Shown: positions 43,740-56,566, counted from the stretch's first letter. The stretch is DNA of 64,000 nt from Gymnothorax reevesii (GCA_029721435.1 CM056576.1:117603166-117667165), one strand, 5' to 3'. Program-made: numbers and translations. Notes: generated by a model not told the origin, from the letters alone.

Positions 43740-43787
43740 GGGGTGGAGTGGGGTAGGGTGGGGTGCCAGCAGGGTGGGGTGGACGTG
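43740..43787 (+). repeat. G-rich tract with G-quadruplex potential
   Basis: GGGG, GGGG, GGG and GGGG runs separated by TGGAGT, TA and T within 24 bases (43740-43763), followed by AGGGTGGGGTGG. This meets the usual four-run quadruplex pattern. The flanks are AT-rich. Confidence 0.7.
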
Positions 43788-44769
43788 GTGGTGCCAAGTG
43801 CCTGTTATTAGAAATGTGGTTACTATGCAAGTCCCTGTCGGTCCATTAGGGGTAGCCACTCTGTGTCAAATTAAAGACAGAGCATGCATCCAACTGATAA
43901 CAACAAGGCCCAGGTCAGCACATACAACAATGGCCGCAAAGTCAATGGATCTGATGTCTACAGCAATCAGGTTTTACGGGTTCAGAGCATACTTTTGGAT
44001 TAAAGCACAATTAATTATAAAGTTTAGATGTGAAGCCCGGCTGGGGCATTAACCTCTGTTATCTCCAAATCTGTGTGCTAAACTGCCATGTTTGTGAATA
44101 AACATTGGAATACAAGTGGAGCTTAATATGCTTTTCAATTAGTATAAAAATATTAATGGGTGCCAAACCCCTAGAAATGCTCTGCCAACATTCTGACACC
44201 CAATCTAAGGATACTGGAACAATCTTAAATTACAAATAGCCTAATTTTCACATTTAATATCATATTATTAACATTGGAATGAAATTAAAATGTACTTTTC
44301 CTATGAATAAAAAAGAAAAATAAGTATTCCATTTAAAGTTTAAAGTTTGGACACCCAAATTTTTCAACTATCTCAATTAATAATAATAATATTAATAAAT
44401 AAATAAAAATACCTTTTCATATTCAAAAAAAGTATCTCAATCTTAAATCAAACTAACCACCATTTGTACAATCCCAGCTAAAGAAGCAAAAGTAAAAATC
44501 CGGACTCAAAAAAGTGAGCCACTTAAAAAAGCACATTTATTGTAAGGCAGACATATTTTAGCTACTGCCGTTCTCAATATCTCACAATAATCACCACACA
44601 AAGTGTTTAAATACTGACGCAAATTTACATCACCACATTCCACAGTCATCAACCAATTAATAGATTACTTCAATTATGGAAATATTTAACTTAAAGACAT
44701 AATACAATATTATTAAAAATACATCCCATAAAGAAAAGTTACAGAAGGAAAGGAAGAAGAGAGAAATCA
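43788..44769. other. unique sequence, then probable PLE 3' untranslated region
   Basis: Nothing is recognised up to about 44340. The part from about 44500 to 44769, read on the minus strand, directly follows the PLE stop codon and contains ACAATAAATGTGC, so it is probably the 3' untranslated region or terminal repeat of that element. Confidence 0.35.
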
Positions 44770-46659
44770 TCATTTGTATGGCAACAGAGATTCAAGTGTA
44801 CTTAACCGATTAGCCTCTCTTTTAAGAATGTCTTTTTCTTTCATTTTCTCATTATTAAGCTTGTCACCCCAATTACTGAAAGAGACTTCAATTCCTACAC
44901 ATTTAAGGGGCTGAATACCATGAATATATGAAATGTTTAGCTTTAGGTGAATTGAGATCTTTTCTCCTAATACAGCTTATATGTTCAGACAATCTCATTT
45001 TCAGTGGCCATGTTGTTTAACCTACACACCCCAAAGAACAAGGACAATAAAAAAGAAAAAAACATTTGCTGTATTGCAAGTTATGCATGATATCATTAAT
45101 CTTTTTCCCATTCTAGGATGTGTAAAAGAATTAGTTTTAACAACATTGCTAATGGCAGCATACTGAAAGCATGGAAAACACCGAGGTGACACAGGAAAGT
45201 ATGTCCTCCTTTGAGGTTGACTGTCTGCATGTACAAGTACATCCTTAAGCTTACAAGCCCTATATGAAAAAGAGGGCATTTAGAAAAAACATCTTTTAAG
45301 TTAGGATCAGTTTACAAAATATGTCAATGATGTTTAACAACAGTCCGAATTTGGCTACTCTCGAGGCCACATGTCAATACGAAACTGACCGAAAAATCTC
45401 TTTTACCTTTAGGAGCAAGTGCTGGTGTGTTTTATCTTCTTAAATCTACAGTCCATTTTGCCTGAATAAGGCAAGCGTCTGAAAAACCCTTGCCCTAAAA
45501 CAATTTAGTATCTTCTTAGAGCGATCTTCATACTCTTCTTTCAGACCACAGATTCTACTCTCTCGAATAAGTTGACTAAAAGGTGAACTTTGTTTAAAAG
45601 AAAAAGGATGAAAACTAGAGGATAAAGGGAGTGTATCCTTGTCAGCTGCTTTTCTATAAAGAGTAGAAATAAACCTATTACTGTACTTAATAGGGACCAC
45701 ATCCAAAAAACACATTTTTTGCTCACTAAAAGAAAATGTAAATTTAATTGATTCAATTTGAGTGTTTGAATAACTACCAAACAAATATAACTGGCCGACA
45801 GTAACGGACCAGAGTGAAAGACAGTCATCTGTATAACGTCCCCAAAATTTAACATACTTTTTGAAAGGATTGTCATTATAAGTGTAGGCAGAATCAAAAT
45901 CACCCATAAGTAAATTAGCATAATTAGGAGCCATTGCTGAACCCATTGCTGTCCCCTCAACTTGGAGAAAAAAAAATTTGTCACCAAAAGGAAATAATTC
46001 TTTGTCAAAACCAGATCAGCCAAACTTATAATTCAACCCTGTTGGTGGAATACAGACTTGTCTAATCTCAAAATGCTTCATCAGAGTCCCTAAACCCAAA
46101 TAATGGGGAATATTTGTGTGAAGACTCGTGACATAAAGTGTTGCGAGTATGCCTGACTCACAAAGCAAATCAAGACATCTTATCTTCTGTAAAACATCAG
46201 ATGTATCTTTCAAATAAGAAGGTAAAGACTGAACCAATGGAGGAATATGATAATCGACAAATTTGGACATGTTCTATGTTAAACCACTTATGCCTGCTAA
46301 TATAGGACAGCCAGGTGGCTTAACCAAACTCCTATGAATTTTGGGCAGTGTGAAAACACAAGTCTAATAAGATTGTCTTTGTATAATAATAAAATTCCTG
46401 CTTAGAAATTGCATTCAAATCAAGAAAAGATTTACGCATGACATGCATTTCCTTCTGAAAAGAATATGTCGGATCATGACTCAGAGGTTTGTAAAAACGA
46501 TTCTGATAATTGGGACATAATTTTGTCTCTATATTCTGAAACATTTTGAATGACAACTGAGCCACCTTCATTTGCTCTTTTAATAACCAAATTCTTTATT
46601 GACATTAAGGATCTCAAAGCAATTAGTTCAGGTCTTGTAAGGTCTTGTATGAGGTATTC
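44770..46659 (-). pseudogene. Penelope-like element: reverse transcriptase plus GIY-YIG endonuclease, broken
   Basis: Minus-strand order: LTRPELIALRSL and NLVIKRANEGGSVVIQN (PLE N-terminal core), KISKFVDYH-like MSKFVDYHIPP, VTSLHTNIPH, GSAMAPNYANLLMG and FWGRYTDDCLSLWS, with both aspartates of the RT active site retained, then MCFLDVVPIKYS and LYRKAADKDTLP. Further on, FTHPRMGKRLMISC and a cysteine-bearing linker lead to the GIY-YIG domain: FYCPCSLGCVG, a stop, then PLKMRLSEHISCIRRKDLN. It ends LSTLESLLPYK with TGA at 44772-44770. Frameshifts and stops separate the blocks. PLEs copy their RNA into DNA at nicks or telomeres. The upstream end is cut by the Tc1-type insertion at 46662. Confidence 0.85.
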
Positions 46660-46661
46660 TA

Positions 46662-47325
46662 CAAACCCCAATTCCAATGAAGTTGGGATGTTGTGTAAAA
46701 CGTGCATAAATATTTTATTTACAATTGAACACAGACAACATATCAGATGTTGAAAGTGAGACATTTTACCATTTCATGAAAAAGCTCATTATTAGCTCAT
46801 TTTGAAATTGATGGCAGAACACACATCAAAAAAGGGCCATGCTTAGTATTGTGTAGCATTCCCTCTTCTTTTAACAAAAGTCTGCAAACGTCATGGGAAG
46901 TAAGGTGACCAATTGCCGGAGTTTAGGGAGAGCAATGTTGTCCCACTCTTGTCTGATGAAGGATTCTAGCCGCTCAACAGTCCTGGGTCTTCTTTGACGG
47001 ATTTTCCATTTTATGATGCCTTTCCAGAAGATTCTTTTTACACCCAGTCATGTTACTGACCTTTTGCCAATGAAAAAAAATTAATCGCAAAATGCTTCTC
47101 CAGTTATTTTCTGTTAGTACCGCTTACTTTTCCAGCCTTTTGTTGCCCCTGTACCAAGGTTTTTGAGATGTGAGCCTGCCATCAATTTCAAAATCACAAA
47201 TATTTTTTCATGAAATGGTAAAGTGGCTCATTTTCAAGATTCGATATGATGTCTATGTCCTGTTTTGAATAAAATGTGGGTTTGTGAGATTCGCAAATCA
47301 TGAGAGATGACATACAATGTAGCCA
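46662..47325 (-). mobile_element. Tc1-type element of the CAAACCCCAATTCC family, left part
   Basis: Starts after TA (46660-46661) with CAAACCCCAATTCCAATGAA, the same end as 9469. On the minus strand about 46860-47035 encodes the C-terminal part of a Tc1 transposase (KIRQRRPRTVERL, then IRQEWDNIALPKLRQLV). The N-terminal and catalytic regions are missing, so this is a non-autonomous derivative. Its right end is found 5 kb away at 52287-52331, beyond a LINE insertion. Confidence 0.75.
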
Positions 47326-47404
47326 GATTCACTGGTCCTCTGGAAAAGAATGCAAATGTATTGGTTTAAATATTACATTGTCTCCTCAAATGTCTTTTAC
47401 CCTC

Positions 47405-48205
47405 TTAGGATTATATTGACCTCCGCACTCAAAAAAAATATATTTTTTGATCAGCTCAACTCAATACTTAGGGAATGCAACTTCGATAAAGAAGTTATTC
47501 TAATGTAAGACTTTAACATCAACTGTGAATTGAAAAATGGTAGGAAAGCCCTAAAACAAGTGATAACAAAATATGACCTTGTACAATTAATTCATGGACC
47601 AACGAGGATTACATCATCCTCCAATTCTCAAATCGATTTAGTATTTAGCAATAAACCAGAGGGGGTAACAAAAACATTTAACATGGTCACCGGGTTGTCT
47701 GATCATAACTTGACGCATATATCAAGGAAACTGACAAAAAAACGATTTAATCTGACCACTACTCGAAAGAATAGCTATTTTAGAGTGCCTAAGGGTGACC
47801 AAGATTATTTTAATGCTGCAGTTAATGGAATCAACTGGGGTGATATTCTATCAGGCACAAATTTGGAAACCGATAGTAATGTGTTTCTCTCCACAATCCA
47901 ATGCACATTAAAAAACTTTCTAAAAGAAATGAAGCCCAAACCACATCAAAAGAGCAGCCTCCCCTGGTTAAATGGCAATAAACAGAAATTAATGAACAAA
48001 CAAGATTGTGCCTTGAAAATATAAATAAAGTCCAAACTAGAACATGACAAGTGTAGATTCACAACCCTGAGAAATAAAGTAATTAAATAACTAAGATAGG
48101 CTAAGGCATCATTCTTCATAAATGAAATTAGTGAAACAAAAGAAAACTGTAAATTGATTTGGGATAATTTGAAGAAATTAACAGGAAAAGATTGTGATCG
48201 CGCCC
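47405..48205 (+). pseudogene. LINE apurinic-type endonuclease fragment
   Basis: Reads FFDQLNSILRECNFDKEVILM, then a TAA where the GDFN motif should start (DFNIN follows), YDLVQLIHGPTRITSSSNSQ, IDLVFSNKPE and GLSDHNL. The SDHN motif holds the active-site histidine of the exonuclease/endonuclease fold. After about 48020 stops accumulate, ending at ENCKLIWDNLKKLTGKDCD. The enzyme nicks target DNA to prime reverse transcription. Confidence 0.82.
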
Positions 48206-48636
48206 TGAACGAAGACTAGGGGCTCTAATTTCTTGGCGCACCATTTCTTTGGTGTCACATATTTTCAAGACGCAGAGACAATTTCGTAGAAAAAGTCTCC
48301 GCTGGAGTTGCGCAGAAAGCTCGCCAGCTCCAACCTGGTTTAATTTTTGTGCAGTGGTAATTTGGCTGACCGGAGCACAGTGTGGACACATCACCGAAAT
48401 CTCACAGGCAGGTTTCCAGAATGTTAGGCACATTTCAATGCAATAAATAATTACAGGAAGTACTATTTAATGTAACTATCTGAATAAGGACATAAATTAT
48501 AGTATCTATATTGATTGTCCTGATGTCAGATTAAAGGCGACTGGAACGCGTAATGGAAACTTGACCTGGCTTAATCAACACAGCTTAATCTGTGATGCAA
48601 ACTAACGACTTCACATCTTTCTCAACCAACCACAAA

Positions 48637-48640
<4 letters not shown>

Positions 48641-48690
<50 letters not shown>
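48641..48690. repeat. (TA)n microsatellite
   Basis: Twenty-five uninterrupted TA units located 26 bp before a Harbinger MITE. Confidence 0.92.
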
Positions 48691-48697
<7 letters not shown>

Positions 48698-48716
48698 TGC
48701 GTTCTATGGTCAGTAA

Positions 48717-49697
48717 AGCCTCTTGCACACTGGACATGAAACAAATTTTTCGCACGACTGATTACAAAGTCAATGCAAAGACGCGATAGTCAGACCGGGT
48801 TTTAATATAGATCCGTGTCCGAAAGTCATAAAAGTTCTAATTTTTCCGAGTATTCCAGGAATTATTAGATGTGCAAACTTGGCCATGTTTGTGTTCGACC
48901 TTCGCAAAATGCAAATTGATAGCTATCGACTTTTCTAGGTCTTCTTAACCTACTCGTCTGTTTTCTTCCGTTGAAGATAGACAGCAGTCTTTATTCGGTC
49001 TTTCTTTTGAAAATTAGTCAGATGGATCAAAGAGATTCACGCTTTATTTCCATAGCAGAGATAAAACAGTGCGTGAGCAAATCGATTCCATGACCATTGA
49101 CAGTGTGAATAAATTATCGCATGCACGAGACTGACCGACGCGAAATGCAAAATACTCCATGTCCAGCAGCCAGATTGATATGAGAACAGATTTATAACGA
49201 AATAAAGAATAAAAATATACCAACAAATGGAACATCCAAAAAAGATGACCCCCAAATAAATAAATGGCAGTGTTTGTTGGATGTTCTTTATTTCGTTATC
49301 AATTCATTATCGTCCTCTTTTTTTTTTTTTTTGGCTGTCAGACACGGAGGCATTGTACGTTGTCTCGCGCCAATGTCGACTCACTTTAACGCATCAAATT
49401 TTTAGCGGTGATAGTTTGACCGTTGTTTTGCGAACTGGTGATAGCTTGACCGCAGTTCACTTTATCAAGCAGAGCTTAAACAGAAACATTGATTGAAATT
49501 CTCGGCACTCATCATAAAGAACTGAGCCCTCTTATCAAAACATTCACATTTAATATCTAATAGAGTCAGTAGATTTGAAGAAATTAGAAACAATAATCTA
49601 CTGTCGGACACGGAGATATATTATAACCCTGTCAGACTTTCGGACACGAGAATTTGTCGTGCGAAAAATTCATTTCGTGTCCAGTGTGCAAACGGCT
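48717..49697. mobile_element. PIF/Harbinger-type MITE, 981 bp, with TAA duplication
   Basis: TAA flanks the element at 48714-48716 and 49698-49700. The left end AGCCTCTTGCACACTGGACA and the minus-strand right end AGCCGTTTGCACACTGGACA are inverted and continue as GAAA(C/T)(A/G)AATTTTTCGCACGAC. A 3-bp TWA duplication is the Harbinger hallmark. There is no coding capacity. It defines the complete form of the terminus found singly or in arrays at 19028, 22523 and 29503. Confidence 0.85.
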
Positions 49698-50394
49698 TAA
49701 TACTAGGCTACTATTATTGTCACTTAGGTTTTATCGTTTTTAGTGTGGGAAAGGAATACAGCCTGATTGCTATGATGTCGTACTGAGTTTAGATCACATA
49801 TTGAAAATAAATGTGTGACGTATCTTGCATTGTTGTCCATGCATGTTAATCCCAAAATTTTAAGCAGCAACAGGGTGTTATAATAGCACACGCTATCCAT
49901 CGTTTCTCTTCCCAATGAGCAACCGTCGTATTTCATTCCAACTTCATAAGTTTGAATGATCTGACGTAGTTTCGTTTTGAAATTCCATTAAAGTTTGCTA
50001 ATGGTAATAATTCGCGAATGCCCTAGCTAGCCAGCTAACTCATATTCGTAATGCTTAATATAGACGTAAGCAGTGCAGAAAACATGCCTGAAGCAGCGAA
50101 GTAAAATGCAACATTAATGCATCATGCAAATATAGAACAGCCTCTATTTTCCAACACATTATAGGTGAGGAGAGGAGCTCATTTGATTGGTGAAGATTTG
50201 AATCGGCTGTGTTATACCCAAACACGCTTTCTTTGCCACTTGCGCAGGAAGGCAGGACAGAGGATTACTTGCGCCAGGCTACGCCGGGCACAAAATTGCA
50301 GCGTACGCCTGGGCACACCCCGCTGGCGGGGCAAAGGTTGCTGAGAGGTGTGTAGCAGAACAGTTAACTATGCATCTCAACAATACGCCATTTA

Positions 50395-50602
50395 TTATCC
50401 CCCGCCAACACGAAGTGGGAGGGGGATATAGGTTTGACCTCTGTCCGTCTGTCCGTCCGTCCGAGATAAAGGGGACAGCTTTACTCAGAAACTACTACAG
50501 ATACAGTAACCAAATTTGGTGTGTAGCTTCAGACCATCAAGGCCTTGATCGAGTTCGAAAATAAGAAGTGCACGATTGGCGGGGGATGTTGTAGACCATG
50601 TC
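50395..50602 (+). repeat. CCCCGCC...GGCGGGGG dispersed repeat with GTCC tract
   Basis: Starts ATCCCCCGCCAACACGAAGT, contains CTGTCCGTCTGTCCGTCCGT and CCAAATTTGGTGTGTAGCTTC, and ends TTGGCGGGGGATG. The ends are complementary. It belongs to the GACGG-type class and lies inside the LINE. Confidence 0.6.
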
Positions 50603-50627
50603 GACTTGTTGTATATTACATCCTATA

Positions 50628-51930
50628 CAGTTTGGTTTTTGAACCAAACACTCCACTGAAACTGCAAATTGTTTTTTCATTGAGACCATTAAATCAAAAA
50701 TGGATAAGGGGGTGTGGTTAGAGCTATGTTCCTAGAGCTGAGGAAGGCATTTGACACCATTAGCCACAATATGTAATCCCTTGATGCCTTAAAATGGTTT
50801 AAATCATATCTGGAAGGAAGAACACCATCTGTCAGAGTTAACGGTGAACTATCACCTTATTCAAAATATGATGTGGGGGGGCCCCAGGGATCAATTTTAG
50901 GACCCTACTGTTTAGTCAATATATTAACGATTTGCCTTCCGTTTGTACTGGTTCTGAAATTCAAATGTATGCAGACGATACTGTAATTTATGTACATGGA
51001 AATAACAAAGCAGAGGTAGCAATAAAAACTTTCAACAACTGTGGTGCGGGTATACAAATGTCTCTACAATTCCTGTCTTCACTTTAATGTAAAAAAAAAA
51101 ACTGTGTGTATGTTTTTCTAAAAAAAAAAATTTCAATTACATCTGACCCAAATGTTTATGTTGCAGGTGAGAGGCTACAAGTGGTGACAGAATTCAAGTA
51201 TCTTGGAATTCTTCCAGACTCAAGTCTTACATTCAAAAAACAGGTGAAGAAAGTCACACAAACTATCAAGCACAACTCGGTAAACTTGAGATACCTAAGA
51301 AACCGCTTCAACCCTGAAGCTGCAAAATTATACGTCAGTACAATAATAATGCCCCATTTAATATACTGTCTTACCAGCTGGACCCAGGCCTGTAAAACAG
51401 GATTAAAACCAATTAATTCTGTTTATAAGCAAGCCCTAAAAGCCTTCCACTATCATCACTGCAGTATTCTGGACAAGCATGTCCTTTTAAGCTGGGATAA
51501 TATTGAATTTAAAATTTCATGATGCAAATCTATTTTTCAAAATTCTCCATGGTTTGGCCCCACCACAGCTTGCTGATTTTTTTTACACTGGGCAGCAGAT
51601 TTACTAGATCGGTCACTACAGGTAATCTTATCGTACCACTGAGAAAAAGTTCCTTCAGTCAGTCAGCCTTCTCATTACAAGCGGCCCAGTTTTGGAACAC
51701 CGTACTGCCACACATTCATAAAATTGAAACACATAGAGCATTCAGGCATACTTTAAAAATATGGTTAAATGATGATCAGGCCGGTGATTACAATCAGTCG
51801 TCTTGGATTTCATCCAACTCAATCGAATTCTGTCTATTTACTTGCTTGCCTCCCCACCTCCATGTTGCCTGCTTATATGCCTGTCTGCTTGTCTGTCTTG
51901 CTTGCCTACATGTTGCTGAGTGTATATAAG
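50628..51930 (+). pseudogene. LINE reverse transcriptase fragment
   Basis: Recognisable blocks across frames are HSTETANCFFIETIKSKMDK, FLELRKAFDTISHN, KWFKSYLEGRT, VRVNGELSPY, PQGSILGP, IQMYADDTVIYVHGN with the YADD active site intact, then LQVVTEFKYLGILPDSSLTF and LRNRFNPEAAKLYVSTIIM. A C-terminal SWTQACKTGLKPINSVYKQA segment follows. Single-base insertions, notably in runs of A, break the frame several times. No intact polymerase is encoded. Confidence 0.85.
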
Positions 51931-52286
51931 TGTAGAATATTTTGTTTTGTATTTTATGATGTCCTGCCGATATGTTGTGTGGCAACTATGTCTGTGTATT
52001 TGTGGCCTCATGCAGCTTACCTGCTCGCCGAAGCCTCTTTTCTTATTTTAATGCGCTTTTATTGTGATTTATTTCCTCTTAAATGTGACATATGTCTTTA
52101 CTGTGATGATGCACTTCTATATATGTATGTTTTTTTCATCTGGTAATCAACTCCTTGCCCAGGGAATACAGTTGAAAATTAGCTACTCAGCTAAAACTGG
52201 CTCATTTACATAACGGAAATGTTTGTTAATGTGCGCTGTCCCAGTACAAATAAACCAAATAAAAAATAAAAAAAAATGAAGAAAAA

Positions 52287-52331
52287 TTGCTTTCTGTTTT
52301 TATTCACATTTTACACAACGTCCCAACTTCA
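52287..52331 (+). mobile_element. displaced right end of the Tc1-type element at 46662
   Basis: CTTTCTGTTTTTATTCACAT and TTTACACAACGTCCCAACTTC match the inner right terminal repeat of the CAAACCCCAATTCC family. They follow the LINE's A-rich tail immediately. The outermost bases (TTGGAATTGGGGTTTG) are missing. Confidence 0.65.
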
Positions 52332-55300
52332 GAAATAATTTGAAATATCTGTGTTATTTTAAGAAGATTCAATTTTGTTCATAAACATATGTGCTGCATC
52401 TGTGTGTGTACAGACATGCATTTATTCATGCAATGTTTTATGAATAGAATATGCAAACTATCATTCGGTTTGGTAAATAATGTGTTTCTTTGAGTAGAAT
52501 GATGTATGGATAATATAATTTCAGAACGTCTGGTTAGAACAGCCTGTACAGTCAAAAATATAAGTGATTGTAATTCAAACTGTGACTGTTTGGTATTGAA
52601 GGAATGAGCAGAGGCGTTGTTACCCCAGGGGAAATTCCCTCTGGAGTGTGTAAGGTGAGCTAGCAAGATACCAGGCCCTTGTCAAGAATGCCTTTGCAAG
52701 ATATACTCTTTATAGATTGATGGCTTTACACACTGAATCAGAGTTGGTTGAGACACATGCTCTAATTTTAATTTCGTGTAATTAACATTGAGTGTGTTAT
52801 ACTCAAGTTGTGAGATATACTTTGGATTAAATGTATATTCTGATTTCTAAAATATGACATAAAAACAGCATCCACTCAGTGAATTCTGTAAAATCGCACA
52901 TTTTGTCAATTTATTCTAAAAGGGAATGATGCACACAGTAATTGCTATTAAAACTATATGTGAATTACACTACAAAACCCCGCCTAAACCGATCTTTACA
53001 TTAAATTGACTCATTTGCCACCAAAACAAGGTAACATAAAAAAAGAGTAATAAGCATTATACATCACAAAATTACATGAATTAATTGCCGATAAATATGT
53101 GAATTTTGAATATAAGATGTACAACGCAATATAAATTAATAGAATTCCATCCTATTAATAATCCTCTATCTACGGACTAGACGGCCACTGTGCCCTATGG
53201 CTAAATATAAACATGGCACTGTGGGACAGACTGCGTGTCAGAGGGTTTGAATGTCTGCCCGCCTCCATTTAAAATCTGACCATTCCATTCTGTATCTCAA
53301 GACACAGTCCATCAATCTCAATGTCTTTAACAGCAATACACTAAGACAATCTCTCTGTAATTTTCAAATGACTATAAATCTGGTTCTAATTAGTTTCACA
53401 TCTCTTATCACATTATATAGAATTTAAATTAAAACTTTGTACATAAATATATAAAATACGACTGTGATTCATCTTACTTATTCTAGTGCCATCCATGGAT
53501 AATGAAATGTGTAATACATGATGATCAGTTTGTTTTAGCACCAGCATAGCATAAAGTTCAGTTCAGAGGGAAATCTTTGAATGACATAGCCGACTATTTT
53601 ACGGAGAAGGTTCACTTACCTCTGAAAGATGAGTTCACAGCATCATTATAATTGGATAAATGGAGCAATGCGGACTCATGCAGCTCTTCAATTCTGCCTA
53701 TTTGTGCTTTGCGGATAAGCTAAATATTCCCAAACACTGATGACCAATAAAATAAATATGAAAACACAACCTAAATATACATAAACAAAAATACCCTGAG
53801 GTTAAAGTGCTACAAGGTCAAGAACCCAGGAGTGTGGAAAGTGCTGAGGACATTGTCATGTTTGCCGTTTTACATCCCCAAATGAGCAAATAGGAGGGGC
53901 TTATGCTAGTATTCTGGCCTATCCCGGATTACTTATGTCCTGCTGTGAGTATCACCCTCCGGGGTTGCTAAGTGATGGAGACTGAATACAACCCTGCAGT
54001 CTCTCTTCAGCCAGCCTGCATAACAACCAGCAAAAGCCCCGCCCTCCTCCTGCCCTCAGTGTGGTCCCCATGAACTCAGATAGGAAAGGCCACCTGTTCT
54101 CGCAATTCTCAATGGTCTGTCCATTGAGGTCCGCCGGTGCATCCAACGAGAGGTGCACTTCATGCATCCATTTTTCACCACATTTCACTTGGGATTTGGA
54201 GTTCTTCATGCTTGCATGCACAAAAGCACACATGAAAAAAAATCTTGCCTTGACAGAATGACTGAGAGTGAGAATTGGTTATGGGGAGTCCCAGCAAATT
54301 TGGTTTTGTGACTAAATAGCTAGGGGAGGGTACATTTTCCTCTGCAGCTAAGCAACAGTGGAATGGAGGGTCATTTCCTTTAAAAAGTACCGTGTCTTCT
54401 AATTCAGCCCACAGACATTTGCCTACAACTTTTCTGGAAATTCATCAGCAGTTGAGCCTTGAAAAAAAACCACAAAGTGCAAAATTCGCATTCCACTACA
54501 AGTAGATAACAAAGCTGAATATATGAACAAAACAGCTCAATCTGTACCCCTCTCTTAATAAGGTGTTTGTACACATATCCAAAGGCAAATGCACACAAAC
54601 ACATACACACACACGCGCCAAAAGAGTCTCATCCCCAAACAGCTACAATGGACTCTTAGCATACATCCTTTAAAGTCATCAGCACTAGAGGGATCATTAA
54701 TCAAAAGGCTAAAATAAAGCAAAGGTCAAGGAAGGGGAGATGCTAAATAAATGAGGACCCAAACAGCTGTACACTTGATAATGAGAACCTTTCCTCACCA
54801 AACCACAAAAGCACCTGTTACTTGTAGTCAGCAAAGAATAAAATATAGCTGAGTGAGCTAAGATTAATTGACACCCACCCCCCTTTTTCACCACCGTCCA
54901 GCATCTACCAGATTCCATGTGTGCAGAGATTAATTGCGAAAATAGACTCATCACCAATTTCCTAGAATATGGTTACATCTACAGAACTGCACCTAAATAG
55001 CAGAAATGCAGGGTCAAATTACATTGTAGAAATGGACACTTTATGCAAATGAGCTATGACTGTGGAAGACTTGCTTTTAATGGTGGCTAAAAATGCCACT
55101 TTACAGCCTTTCACATTATGCAGCACGATGTTATGATCCATACGAGGAATCAAGCCCAGTCTCATCCTGACACTTCATATATACCCCTTTCACAGAAAAA
55201 GGAACATGGGGCTATTACCAGCGCAGTGCTTGGTTGGTTTAACCCACGCATCTCCTCTGAACTTGTTTGCTTTTCCATCGCCAAGGAGTCAACTCATAGC

Positions 55301-55533
55301 TACGCGATTATGTCACCGTATAACGTCAGTACATCACTGTATATGTGTCTGCCCCCTGTTCCCGAAAGTCTCGTTATGGTGAGCGAGGTAGTTATTTTAA
55401 TAGGTGTAGAGCTATCGTTAGGCCCTCGCTGAGCAATAGTTGGGAAAAAGACATGATATCTGTGGCTCAGATAGTTTATCGGTTTGTTGCATTATTACAC
55501 AAGGTTTTTTTTGTTGTTTTTTTTTTTTTGAAT
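52332..55533. other. mostly unique sequence, one weak exon candidate
   Basis: No element is recognised between 52332 and 54000. A segment starting near 55180 (CCCCTTTCACAGAAAAAGG) resembles a transposon terminus, but its partner was not found. Confidence 0.3.
54094..54210 (-). CDS. weak candidate exon of an unidentified host gene
   Basis: The minus strand encodes MKNSKSQVKCGEKWMHEVHL followed by SLDAPADLNGQTIENCENR, then a possible GTGGCC donor. An upstream T-rich tract ending GCATGCAAG could be the acceptor. The peptide has a balanced composition and two cysteines, but both splice sites are weak and no family is recognised. Confidence 0.25.
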
Positions 55534-56558
55534 CAGTGGCATAGCCAGAACTTAAAATTGGGTGAGCATGAAACATCTCTTGAAAACAATGACTCTGACC
55601 TGATCGCAATCGTTTTTTCTAATTAACTATACATTCAATCCGAAAACACTCCGGTACGGGAATGTGAATCATTCTGCTGGAGAGCGGGAGACTCATAATC
55701 TAGTTAGCCCCAGCAATCGACAAACATAGACATGCCACCTCTGAAACAGTAATCTTTTCATGGACTCAAAGAGAAGCCCTGCACCCTGGCATCATGGTAA
55801 CACCTGGAAATAGGTAAAGCCAACGATGGCCATCAACGGTTGAAACTTAATTAGTACCCAAACTGCTACACAGCTGAATAGACAATGGTCTTCTGACCAT
55901 ATGTTACCTAATCATGATACACCTCATTAATATACATTATAGCCAAGAACCATCCTCTTTACTTAATATACACATGCATGTTGTATAGTAGATGTTCAAG
56001 CCTTTCAATTGTTGGGGGCTCATTCTGACACCGATGACCCCGAAGCAGCTGGACATGTTTCGTTACTGCTAATTACTGGATTAAAGACAAACTTAGCCAC
56101 AACTCAGAAGAATCTTTTTTCTTACTCTCTGCACTATTAGGTGTTGCTTGTTCAGCTCATTAAGACAAAATGACAATCAATCATTTGGGTGTGCAACTTT
56201 GTGCCTTTCAAATTTCTGTCTTTGATTCAATTTAAACAATTGAATTGATTATGAAGCACAGGTTAGATCGCCTGATGTTCCAAAAAGGTAGCGCTGAAGT
56301 CTCAGAGCAGTTTACCGCTCGAAAATTAAGCTATAGGCCAACTTATGAGTGACTTACTTTTTTGAACTGAATGATGCCTATTGATTTGTCACCCCTATCG
56401 CATCACAAAAGAAGCAGTGTCTTTTATTGCCAATTTATTATTCATATAAATGGAAATTGTTTCAACAAAGGAAAATGACTGAGAACAAGTTAGGAATAAT
56501 AATTGTAGTAAAGTGATGTTGTGTGGCCGCTCAATTTTTAGTTCTGGCTACGCCACTG
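55534..56558. mobile_element. hAT-like element with CAGTGGC(A/G)TAGCCAGAA ends
   Basis: The left end CAGTGGCATAGCCAGAACTT is mirrored by the right end, minus strand CAGTGGCGTAGCCAGAACTA. The flanks TTTTGAAT and ATTTGAAA agree at 6 of 8 positions, an acceptable decayed hAT duplication. The body is about 1 kb, non-coding and AT-rich. A fragment of the same end type lies at about 27768-27786. Confidence 0.65.
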
Positions 56559-56566
56559 ATTTGAAA

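Larger units (their letters stand above)
47395..52285 (+). mobile_element. LINE (jockey superfamily, L2/CR1/Rex1-like), interrupted
   Basis: A plus-strand endonuclease remnant (47405-48205), a reverse-transcriptase remnant (50628-51930), a pyrimidine-rich 3' untranslated region and an A-rich tail (CCAAATAAAAAATAAAAAAA) form one element. About 2.4 kb between the two coding blocks is foreign: a TA microsatellite, a Harbinger MITE and a GACGG-type repeat. The matching part of the LINE (about 200 codons) is missing there. The 5' end is truncated, as is usual for LINEs. The exact clade needs a phylogeny. Confidence 0.8.

Noticed and set aside
55180..55500. CCCCTTTCACAG start suggesting a Harbinger or related terminus
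   Set aside because: No inverse partner or target-site duplication could be found.
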